A DNA stretch of 6,402 nucleotides, from contig DWXX01000067.1 in the NCBI GenBank assembly GCA_019118985.1, forward strand, positions 1-6,402, in the 5' to 3' direction. The stretch is from Candidatus Faecalibacterium faecipullorum (lineage in GTDB: Bacteria > Bacillota > Clostridia > Oscillospirales > Ruminococcaceae). A program made the translations under genes and the position numbers. Below, piece by piece: positions 1-4,895 of the stretch (positions within the stretch are counted from its first letter, which is position 1; each line of letters opens with the position of its first letter). The notes under the pieces are model-generated. The model did no database searches and was not told the origin of the DNA. It saw nothing but the letters and a program-made list of their open reading frames with translations.

Positions 1-653
1 AGCTGATCGGCTACCCCCGCCCCTGGAAGAACAAGGTCCGCACCTTCTGCCAGAACCCCGGCGGCTTTGTCGCGCAGGAGAACTACGACAACGACCTCGC
101 CGTCGTCAACGGACACAGCTACAAGGAGAAAAAGAGCGAGAACACCAACCTCGCCATCCTGGTCTCCCACAACTTCACCGAGCCGTTCAACCAGCCCATC
201 GCCTACGCGCAGAAGGTGGGCGAGCTGACCAATATGCTGGGCGCCGGGCGGATCCTGGTGCAGCGGTACGGCGACATTCTGGACGGCAAGCGCACCTGGC
301 CCGAAGAGCTGGCCCGCAGCAACGTCCGCCCCACCCTGACCGACGCGGTGGCGGGGGACATCACCGCCGCCATGCCCTACCGCGCCATGACCAACATCAT
401 CGAGTTCATCAGGATGCTGGACATGGTGGTGCCCGGCTTTGCCGCCTACGAGACCCTGCTCTACAGCCCCGAGCTCAAGTTCTACTCCAACAAGGTCAAA
501 ATGACCCCCGACCTTGCCACCAACATCCGCGGGCTGCACTGCCTGGGCGACAGCTCGGGCTGGACCCGCGGGCTGATGATGGCCAGCGTGATGGGCGTCC
601 TGATGGGCCGCAAACTGGCCGAGGCGGAAGGGCTCGCCCTCCGGCCGCTGTAA
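1..653 (+). CDS. FAD-dependent dehydrogenase (COG2509-like), C-terminal part
   Basis: The frame is open from base 3 to the TAA at 651-653 and gives 216 residues; the N-terminus with the dinucleotide-binding fold lies outside the window. The family is an uncharacterised group of cytoplasmic FAD-dependent oxidoreductases with no assigned substrate. Visible hallmarks are VRTFCQNPGG near residue 12, the VVNGHSY segment near residue 34, and close to the C-terminus CLGDSSGWTRGL followed by a small-residue helix (MMASVMGVLMGR). That last motif is the second FAD-contacting GD motif found in this family, which often reads GDGAG.TRG. An internal GTG at 216 opens a shorter frame, but the conserved sequence continues upstream through it, so it is not the start. 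The gene ends 11 bases before a strong hairpin. Family placement is by recalled motif resemblance; the catalytic role is unknown. Confidence 0.85.
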   Translation, partial: LIGYPRPWKNKVRTFCQNPGGFVAQENYDNDLAVVNGHSYKEKKSENTNLAILVSHNFTEPFNQPIAYAQKVGELTNMLGAGRILVQRYGDILDGKRTWPEELARSNVRPTLTDAVAGDITAAMPYRAMTNIIEFIRMLDMVVPGFAAYETLLYSPELKFYSNKVKMTPDLATNIRGLHCLGDSSGWTRGLMMASVMGVLMGRKLAEAEGLALRPL

Positions 654-664
654 CCAGAAGGCAA

Positions 665-709
665 AAACGCGCCCCCGCACCGGCAAAAGCCGGGCGCGGG
701 GGCGCGTTT
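665..709. terminator. Bidirectional intrinsic terminator between convergent genes
   Basis: A very GC-rich hairpin fills the gap between the FAD dehydrogenase and the cyclophilin. The outer arm 665-678 (AAACGCGCCCCCGC) pairs perfectly with 696-709, and an inner CCGGC/GCCGG stem (680-684 with 689-693) closes an AAAA loop. On the minus strand the stem runs into a T5 tract (complement of A663-A667), so termination should be better for the cyclophilin. On the plus strand the arm ends in TTT and a second TTTT follows a few bases later. Confidence 0.85.
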
Positions 710-725
710 GCTGCGTTTTGGGGGG

Positions 726-1202
726 TTATTCGCCGACGATGGCGACGCTCTTCATACGCACGGGGGAGGCAGGCTTATCGTTCCAGTCGGTGCGGACTGC
801 GGCGATGCGGTCCACCACATCCATCCCGGCCACCACGCGGCCGAAGGCGGCGTACTGGCCGTCCAGATGGGGGGCGTCCTGATGCATGATGAAGAACTGG
901 CTGCCGGCGCTGTTGGGGTCGGCGGCGCGGGCCATGCTGACCACGCCGCGGGTGTGCCGGATGGGGTTGTTGACGCCGTTCGAGGCGAACTCGCCCTTGA
1001 TCCGCCAGCCGGGGCCGCCGGTGCCGTTGCCCAGCGGGCAGCCGCCCTGGATCATGAACCCGGGGATGACCCGGTGGAAGGTCAGGCCGTCATAGAAGCC
1101 GGACCGGACCAGCTTCTCAAAATTTTCGCAGGTGATGGGGGCGGCCTTGGGATCGAGCTCGATGTCGATGACGCCGCCGTCTTCCATAGTGATACGAACC
1201 AT
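726..1202 (-). CDS. Peptidyl-prolyl cis-trans isomerase, cyclophilin type
   Basis: This 158-residue protein is a single cyclophilin domain that catalyses cis-trans isomerisation of X-Pro bonds. It has no signal peptide or membrane segment, so it should act in the cytoplasm as a folding helper. Motifs in order are FHRVIPGFMIQGG (residues 42-54, with the catalytic Arg at 44), NGTGGPG (59-65), SMARAADPNSAGSQFFI (89-105, with the substrate-pocket Gln102 and Phe104) and HLDGQYAAFGRV (112-123). Tyr117 sits where eukaryotic cyclophilin A has Trp, as is common in bacterial forms. The frame extends upstream to an ATG at 1271, but that codon overlaps the predicted -10 element. ATG 1202 is preceded by AGGAGA at 1210-1215 with a 7-base spacer, and residues from there match the usual family start. 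It is related to PpiA/PpiB; which name applies cannot be decided here. Confidence 0.95.
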   Translation of the reverse strand: MVRITMEDGGVIDIELDPKAAPITCENFEKLVRSGFYDGLTFHRVIPGFMIQGGCPLGNGTGGPGWRIKGEFASNGVNNPIRHTRGVVSMARAADPNSAGSQFFIMHQDAPHLDGQYAAFGRVVAGMDVVDRIAAVRTDWNDKPASPVRMKSVAIVGE

Positions 1203-1249
1203 AGTTGCTTCTCCTACTCCTTTGTCGCGTGCGCCCCATGCCGGGGCGA

Positions 1250-1262
1250 GGACAGGCTGTCC
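1250..1262. repeat. 13-bp perfect palindrome at the cyclophilin transcription start
   Basis: GGACAGCCTGTCC on the minus strand is a perfect GGACAG/CTGTCC inverted repeat with a one-base centre, placed directly below the predicted start site near 1263. It could be an operator half-site pair or a short leader hairpin. A second leader hairpin, GCCCC-ATGCC-GGGGC (1233-1247), lies between it and the ribosome binding site. No regulator is identified. Confidence 0.45.
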
Positions 1263-1269
1263 TATCGAC

Positions 1270-1298
1270 ATTTTACCATACTTTCGCCCGCATGGAAA
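1270..1298 (-). promoter_or_regulatory. Sigma-A-type promoter of the cyclophilin gene
   Basis: Reading the minus strand, TTTCCA (1293-1298, 4 of 6 to consensus) and TAAAAT (1270-1275, 5 of 6) are separated by exactly 17 bases. Transcription would begin near 1263 and give a leader of about 60 bases before ATG 1202. This position is what rules out the upstream in-frame ATG at 1271 as the start. Confidence 0.6.
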
Positions 1299-1320
1299 GA
1301 GAGAAATGCCGAAAAGCCCT

Positions 1321-2685
1321 TCACCCGCGCAGGGCGGCGGCCCGGCTGCGGCTAAGCCTGCGGTAGAAATACGCGCAGCAGACCAGGTGCGCCGCGCAGG
1401 TCACCGCCCAGGTCACCGGGTAGGACAGGTAGAGCACGAACAGGCTGTGGGCCGAGGCAAAGACGGTGTAGATCCAGACGATGCGCAGCCCGCAGGCGCC
1501 GGCCAGCGAGACGACGGTGGGGGTGACCGCCGCGCCCATCCCGCGGACGACGCCGCAGGCAACGTCCATCAGGCCGCAGATCAGGTAGGGCAGGCAGATG
1601 ACCCGGATGCGGTCCAGCCCATAGGGGATGACCTGCGGGTCGGAGGAGTAGATGGACAGCAGCTGGCTGCCGAAGCCGGCGGCAAGGCCGCCCAGCACCG
1701 CCCCGATAGCCGCCACGATGATCAGGCAGTCCCGCAGGATGAGGGGGATGCGCTCGGTCTTGCCGGCGCCGAGGTTCTGGCTGGTGAAGTTGAGGGCCGC
1801 CTGATAGACCGCGTTCATGGCGGTGTAGACAAAGTTCTCGATGTTGGCGGCGGCGGTGCTGCCGGCCACCGCCAAAGTGCCGAAGGTGTTGATGGAGGAC
1901 TGGATCAGCACGTTGGAGACCGAAAAGACCACGCTCTGGATGCCGGCGGGCAGCCCCACCCGGACGATCTGCAGCAGGATGGGCCCGCGGATGCGCAGCT
2001 GCCGCAGGCAGAGCTGGTAGCGGGTGCCGGGCTGCATCAGGCAGCGCACCACCAGAAAGGCCGACAGGTACTGCGACAGGGAAGTCGCCAGCGCCACCCC
2101 CGCCACGTCCAGCTGAAAGACGATGACGAACACAAGGTTCAGGCAGGCGTTGGTGACGCCGGCGGCGGTCAGAAAGTAGAGGGGCCGCTTGGTATCGCCG
2201 ATGGCCCGCAGCAGCCCGGCGCCGAAGTCGTAGATCATCATGGCGGGCATCCCCACAAAGACGATCCGCATATAGAGCACCGACTGCGCCAGCAGGTCGG
2301 CGGGGGTGTCCATCCAGCCCAGCAGGATGGGCAGCAGCGGCAGCCCGAGGACCACCAGCACCCCGCCGCAGACCACCGCCAGCAGCAGGGCGGTGTGGAC
2401 GGTGTCGTGGACGTGGCGCCAGTCCTGCGCGCCGTAGCTGCGGGCCATCACCACGCTGCACCCGATGGACAGCCCCAGAAAGAGGTTGACCATCAGGCTG
2501 TTGAGGGAGGAAGTCGCCCCCACCGCCGCCATGGCGCTGCTGCTCGCAAACTGGCCCAGCACGATGATGTCGGCCGCATTGAACAGCAGCTGCAAGATGC
2601 CCGACGCCATCAGCGGGAGGGAAAAGCGCAGCAGGCTGCCCGCCAGAGGGCCGCTGCACATATCGATCTCAGAAGAATGCCGCAT
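1321..2685 (-). CDS. MATE family efflux transporter
   Basis: This 454-residue integral membrane protein has the normal length for the multidrug and toxic compound extrusion family, which exports drugs or metabolites in exchange for Na+ or H+. The N-terminus reads MCSGPLAGSLLRFSLPL from residue 9, followed by GILQLLFNAADIIVLGQFA (29-47), the classic first-helix pattern of the clostridial/NorM-DinF-like branch. GLLRAIGDTKRP (157-168) is the loop motif closing the first half. The second half begins near GPILL (234) and contains AALNFTSQNLGAGK (296-309), the duplicated counterpart. Hydrophobic stretches are consistent with 12 helices. The frame runs to a GTG at 2721, but that lies only about 6 bases from the predicted transcription start and has no ribosome binding site. 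ATG 2685 has AAGAAGG 12 bases upstream and is preferred. ATG 2661 (residue 9) is possible but lacks a clear site. The substrate is unknown. Confidence 0.93.
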   Translation of the reverse strand: MRHSSEIDMCSGPLAGSLLRFSLPLMASGILQLLFNAADIIVLGQFASSSAMAAVGATSSLNSLMVNLFLGLSIGCSVVMARSYGAQDWRHVHDTVHTALLLAVVCGGVLVVLGLPLLPILLGWMDTPADLLAQSVLYMRIVFVGMPAMMIYDFGAGLLRAIGDTKRPLYFLTAAGVTNACLNLVFVIVFQLDVAGVALATSLSQYLSAFLVVRCLMQPGTRYQLCLRQLRIRGPILLQIVRVGLPAGIQSVVFSVSNVLIQSSINTFGTLAVAGSTAAANIENFVYTAMNAVYQAALNFTSQNLGAGKTERIPLILRDCLIIVAAIGAVLGGLAAGFGSQLLSIYSSDPQVIPYGLDRIRVICLPYLICGLMDVACGVVRGMGAAVTPTVVSLAGACGLRIVWIYTVFASAHSLFVLYLSYPVTWAVTCAAHLVCCAYFYRRLSRSRAAALRG

Positions 2686-2733
2686 AGATCGTTTCTGCCT
2701 TCTTTCTTTTTTCAGATACACTCAGCGCCCTAT

Positions 2734-2762
2734 AGTATACTGCGCCGCCCCTGAAAAGACAA
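2734..2762 (-). promoter_or_regulatory. Sigma-A-type promoter of the MATE gene
   Basis: On the minus strand, TTGTCT (2757-2762, 4 of 6) and TATACT (2734-2739, 5 of 6) are separated by exactly 17 bases. The start site falls near 2727, leaving a leader of about 42 bases before ATG 2685. This argues against the upstream GTG at 2721 as the translation start. Confidence 0.7.
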
Positions 2763-2777
2763 GCCGGCTGCCAACAG

Positions 2778-2806
2778 AAAAAAGAGGCAAAAAATCTCCC
2801 TTTTTT
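2778..2806. repeat. A6/T6 inverted repeat in the divergent intergenic region
   Basis: AAAAAAG (2778-2784) pairs with CTTTTTT (2800-2806), and GG (2786-2787) pairs with CC (2798-2799). This gives about 9 base pairs with one bulged A and a 10-base A-rich loop. In a window of this GC content such an AT-rich block stands out. It lies between the leftward MATE promoter and the rightward lysis-cassette promoter, so it may be a regulator site, an UP-like element or a two-way insulating terminator. Confidence 0.4.
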
Positions 2807-2820
2807 GGCACAAAAACTGC
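2806..2820 (+). promoter_or_regulatory. Possible sigma-54 (-24/-12) promoter ahead of the lysis cassette
   Basis: TGGCAC (2806-2811), five bases, then CTGC (2817-2820) match the TGGCAC-N5-TTGC sigma-54 consensus at 9 of 10 defined positions with the correct spacing. Transcription would start near 2832, about 90 bases before the M15 start codon. One such match can arise by chance, and no enhancer-binding activator gene is visible here. Kept as a candidate only. Confidence 0.3.
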
Positions 2821-2856
2821 CCGCGAAAGGACACACTGCCCCGCCGCGCCCCTGGG

Positions 2857-2865
2857 TGGTATGAT
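2857..2865 (+). promoter_or_regulatory. Extended -10 promoter for the lysis cassette
   Basis: TGGTATGAT contains an extended TGN element followed by TATGAT (5 of 6 to the -10 consensus). No good -35 lies 16-18 bases upstream, which is acceptable for extended -10 promoters. Predicted start is near 2872, with a leader of about 49 bases before TTG 2921. Confidence 0.5.
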
Positions 2866-2906
2866 GGGGCCGCAAGCAGGCCATGGCTTACCGGCATTCA
2901 TCTGAG

Positions 2907-2914
2907 AAAGGAGG
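2907..2914 (+). promoter_or_regulatory. Strong ribosome binding site that fixes a TTG start
   Basis: AAAGGAGG is a near-perfect anti-16S complement, with six bases between it and the TTG at 2921. No ATG or GTG lies at a suitable distance in this frame, so the TTG start of the M15 gene rests on this site. Confidence 0.8.
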
Positions 2915-2920
2915 CATTTT

Positions 2921-3319
2921 TTGCAGACAGTCAACCTTTATTCCCTCAAAGCCGAGGGCAGCAACCCCATCACCCCGCACTTCAAACCCTATGAGTTTGC
3001 CTGCACCGACGGCTCCGACCCCATCTTTGTGAGCCCCCGCCTGGTGGAGGTGCTCGAGGCCATCCGCACCCACTTCGGCGCGGCGGTCACCGTGACCAGC
3101 GGCTACCGCACCGTCAGTTACAACAAGACGGTCAGCGGCAGCGCCTCCGCCAGCCAGCACTGCAGCGGCCTTGCCGCCGACATCAAGGTCAAGGGAGTCG
3201 CCCCGGCGGACGTCGCCGACTACGCCGAGACCCTGCTGCCCGGCACCGGCGGCATCGGCCGGTACAGCACCTTTACCCACATCGACGTGCGGCCCGACAA
3301 GGCCCGCTGGCGGGGGTGA
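2921..3319 (+). CDS. Phage-type M15 (VanY/D-Ala-D-Ala carboxypeptidase-like) endolysin
   Basis: This 132-residue protein is a single zinc peptidase domain of the Peptidase_M15_3 type, used by phages of Firmicutes to cut peptide stems or bridges in peptidoglycan. The N-terminal HFKPYEFACTDGSD (residues 20-33) and SGYRT (60-64) are family hallmarks. The zinc site is read as SQHCSGLAAD (78-87, His80 and Asp87) and THIDVR (119-124, His120). There is no signal peptide and no separate cell-wall-binding domain, so release would depend on a holin, which is encoded two genes downstream. Translation starts at TTG, supported by the strong ribosome binding site just upstream. The stop codon overlaps the next gene's possible start (TGATG), indicating translational coupling. 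Exact bond specificity cannot be read from the sequence. A housekeeping carboxypeptidase is less likely given the size, the missing export signal and the neighbours. Confidence 0.9.
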   Translation: MQTVNLYSLKAEGSNPITPHFKPYEFACTDGSDPIFVSPRLVEVLEAIRTHFGAAVTVTSGYRTVSYNKTVSGSASASQHCSGLAADIKVKGVAPADVADYAETLLPGTGGIGRYSTFTHIDVRPDKARWRG

Positions 3320-3324
3320 TGCCG

Positions 3325-3558
3325 ATGGAAAGTCTGATCGCGGCCCTCATCAGCGGGGCGGTGACCCTGACCGGCGTCCTGATCGCCAACGGCAAGAGCC
3401 AGGCCGTCACCGACACCAAGCTCGAGGAGCTGACGCGGGAGGTCCGCGCCCACAACAACTTCGCCCAGCGGGTGCCGGTGCTGGAGGAGAAGGTCAAGGT
3501 CGCCAGCCACCGCATCGCCGACCTGGAACACAAGATCGAACAGCAGTCAACCATGTAA
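3325..3558 (+). CDS. Small membrane-anchored coiled-coil protein of phage lysis cassette
   Basis: The protein has 77 residues from ATG 3325. One hydrophobic N-terminal helix (LIAALISGAVTLTGVLIA, about residues 4-21) is followed by a charged helix with heptad-like spacing, LEELTREVRAHNNFAQRVPVLEEKV and onwards, predicted as a coiled coil. The pattern recalls small conserved proteins found beside holins in clostridial prophages. It resembles XhlA in size and role, but in XhlA the membrane segment is at the other end. Inference: it helps the holin or regulates its timing. Three starts are possible: GTG 3316, ATG 3319 (overlapping the upstream stop as TGATG) and ATG 3325. The last has GGGGG eight bases upstream and is preferred; the difference is at most three residues. 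It sits between endolysin and holin in one transcription unit. No biochemical function is assigned. Confidence 0.75.
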   Translation: MESLIAALISGAVTLTGVLIANGKSQAVTDTKLEELTREVRAHNNFAQRVPVLEEKVKVASHRIADLEHKIEQQSTM

Positions 3559-3583
3559 CATACCGTATGAAAGGAGCACTTTT

Positions 3584-3847
3584 ATGAAACTTTTCGGCCA
3601 GATCTCTGCCGGCACCATCGCCCGCACCGCCTGCCTGGCGCTTGCGCTGACCAACCAGATTCTCTCGGCCACCGGCCACCCGGTGCTGCCCATCGAGGAC
3701 AGCCAGCTCGAGACCCTCGTCACCACCGGCTTCACGGTGGCGGCCAGCCTTGCCGCCTGGTGGAAAAACAACAGCTTCACCGCCGCGGCGCTGATCGGCG
3801 ATGAGCAGATGGCCGCCGCCCGCAGCGCGGCCAATACCGGCAGATAA
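3584..3847 (+). CDS. Phage holin, SPP1 family
   Basis: The 87-residue product has two membrane helices (about residues 12-30 and 42-60) joined by the short polar turn LPIEDSQLE. It ends the second helix with WWKNNSFT (59-66), the signature of the SPP1-type holins that permeabilise the cytoplasmic membrane at a set time. Length and topology are typical of the family. The start ATG 3584 has AAAGGAG at 3570-3576 with a 7-base spacer. It lies 25 bases after the coiled-coil gene and completes the endolysin - accessory - holin order. Such holins can also serve host functions such as toxin or enzyme release, as TcdE does in Clostridioides difficile. Whether this one still kills, exports or is inert cannot be read from the sequence, but the reading frame is intact. 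Confidence 0.92.
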   Translation: MKLFGQISAGTIARTACLALALTNQILSATGHPVLPIEDSQLETLVTTGFTVAASLAAWWKNNSFTAAALIGDEQMAAARSAANTGR

Positions 3848-3851
3848 GACG

Positions 3852-3868
3852 GGAAAACGGCGTTTTCC
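3852..3868 (+). terminator. Hairpin after the holin gene, weak terminator candidate
   Basis: GGAAAAC-GGC-GTTTTCC is a perfect 7-bp stem with a 3-base loop, five bases after the holin stop. It lacks a U tract (GCTTGACA follows), so intrinsic termination would be inefficient. It directly abuts the -35 of the LysR promoter. It may attenuate read-through from the lysis cassette or act at DNA level. Confidence 0.4.
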
Positions 3869-3870
3869 GC

Positions 3871-3899
3871 TTGACAAAGGGCGGCCGAGATAGTACACT
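3871..3899 (+). promoter_or_regulatory. Sigma-A promoter of the LysR gene
   Basis: A perfect TTGACA (3871-3876) and TACACT (3894-3899, 4 of 6) are separated by exactly 17 bases. The predicted start is near 3906, giving a leader of about 62 bases. The regulator therefore has its own promoter, although it follows the lysis cassette on the same strand. Confidence 0.75.
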
Positions 3900-3911
3900 C
3901 AGGACAAGAGG

Positions 3912-3939
3912 TTTCATCACGTTTGTGCGCAAGATGAAA
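3912..3939. repeat. Inverted repeat in the LysR leader, possible operator
   Basis: TTTCATC (3912-3918) and GATGAAA (3933-3939) are perfect inverted copies 14 bases apart. An inner TTG/CAA pair (3923-3925 with 3930-3932) lengthens the potential stem to 10 bp with a 4-base bulge. It lies just downstream of the predicted start site, where an autorepressing LysR protein could bind, or it may fold in the mRNA leader. It does not match T-N11-A cleanly as a single symmetric box. Confidence 0.4.
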
Positions 3940-3967
3940 AAGATTCACAGTGGGGAAGTGTACCGGG

Positions 3968-4843
3968 ATGACTTTATTTTCGTACGAGATCTTTGACGCG
4001 GTGGCGCGGCAGGGCAGCTTCAACAAGGCGGCGCAGCAGCTCCACCTGACCCCCTCCGCCATCAGCCACGCCATCGCGGTCATGGAGGAGGAGCTGGGCT
4101 TCGCCCTCTTCACCCGCGGCAAAAGCGGCGTCACCATGACAAGTTATGGGGCGTCCCTCTACCCGGCCATCCGCGCCGTCCTCAACAGCGACGAGGCCCT
4201 GCAGCAGAGCATCGCCCGCCTCAACGGGCTGGAAAAAGGCAAGGTCCGCCTGGGCACCTTCAGCTCGGTCTGCACCCACCTGCTGCCCGGCATCCTGCAG
4301 TCTTTCAAGGCGCAGTACCCGCAGATCGACGTGGAGGTCTACCAGGGCACCTATGACGACGTCAAGGAATGGCTGCGCAGCGGGCAGGTGGACATCGGCT
4401 TTCTGGCGTCCAGCTGCCAGGAGGAGTTCACCCTCACCGAGCTGCTGCGCGAGCCGCTGCTCTGCCTGCTGCCCGCCGACTGGCCCGCGCCCCCCGACGG
4501 GGTGATGACCCCCGCCCTGATGAGCCAGAAAAACTTTGTGGTGCAGGGGGACGCCACCGACGCCGATATGCGCCGCTTTTTGAAAAAGTACAAGATCGGG
4601 GTGCAGCGGTGCTGCCACGTCATCGACGACATGGCCAACATCGCCATGGTGGAGGCGGGGGTCGGGATGTCCATCCTGCCCCGGCTGACCATCAAGGACT
4701 GCACCGCCAACATCCAGATCCTGCCCATCGAGCCGGCGGAAGAGCGTGTGGTGGGCCTGGCTCTGCCCCGGCCCTCGGCCATGGCGCCGGCGGTGGAGCA
4801 GATGTTCAACCACATCGTGGAATACTGCAAGGCAAACGCCTGA
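3968..4843 (+). CDS. LysR family transcriptional regulator
   Basis: This 291-residue protein has the standard length and layout of a LysR regulator. The winged helix-turn-helix covers residues 1-60, with the recognition region GSFNKAAQQLHLTPSAISHAIAVMEEELGFALFTR at about 16-50. A linker helix follows, then a periplasmic-binding-protein-like effector domain from about residue 90 (KVRLGTFSSVCTHLLPGIL) to the end. The typical C-terminal MVEAGVGMSILPRL is present. The frame reaches back to a GTG at 3950, but ATG 3968 places the conserved YEIFDAVARQGSF at its usual distance from the start. The ribosome binding site is weak (GGGGA, about 11 bases upstream). No divergent partner gene exists: the upstream genes are the co-directional lysis cassette and the downstream gene is convergent. 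Target and co-inducer are therefore unknown. The leader inverted repeat suggests autoregulation. Confidence 0.94.
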   Translation: MTLFSYEIFDAVARQGSFNKAAQQLHLTPSAISHAIAVMEEELGFALFTRGKSGVTMTSYGASLYPAIRAVLNSDEALQQSIARLNGLEKGKVRLGTFSSVCTHLLPGILQSFKAQYPQIDVEVYQGTYDDVKEWLRSGQVDIGFLASSCQEEFTLTELLREPLLCLLPADWPAPPDGVMTPALMSQKNFVVQGDATDADMRRFLKKYKIGVQRCCHVIDDMANIAMVEAGVGMSILPRLTIKDCTANIQILPIEPAEERVVGLALPRPSAMAPAVEQMFNHIVEYCKANA

Positions 4844-4858
4844 CCCGCGCCCCATCAA

Positions 4859-4895
4859 GGCGGCGGCTGTCCCCAACGGACGGCCGCCGCCTTTT
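4859..4895. terminator. Intrinsic terminator between LysR and bile salt hydrolase genes
   Basis: GGCGGCGGCTGTCC (4859-4872) pairs with 4878-4891 through 14 bp including one T-G wobble, around a CCAAC loop, and is followed by TTTT. On the plus strand it ends the LysR transcript. The T tract overlaps the complement of the TGA stop of the convergent hydrolase gene, so one compact element serves the end of both genes, though the minus-strand tail is poor in T. Confidence 0.85.

Noticed and set aside
726..1271. Longer cyclophilin starting at ATG 1271
   Set aside because: That ATG overlaps the predicted -10 element and the extra 23 residues are not cyclophilin-like; ATG 1202 has a good ribosome binding site.
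1352..2659. Second long frame (435 codons) on the minus strand
   Set aside because: It overlaps the MATE gene in another frame and gives an R/A/G/P/H-rich sequence without recognisable motifs.
1132..2754. Long open frame of 540 codons on the plus strand
   Set aside because: It is antisense to the MATE gene and reads as low-complexity H/Q/D/G-rich protein with no domain, as expected from mirrored codons in GC-rich DNA. The minus strand encodes a clear transporter.
2763..3967. Attachment-site repeats flanking the lysis cassette
   Set aside because: I compared the left and right intergenic regions by eye and found no direct repeat long enough to be an att site, and there is no tRNA or integrase gene.
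3974..4876. 300-codon frame on the minus strand opposite LysR
   Set aside because: The product is H/G/V/D-rich and featureless; the plus strand has a full LysR protein with promoter and terminator.
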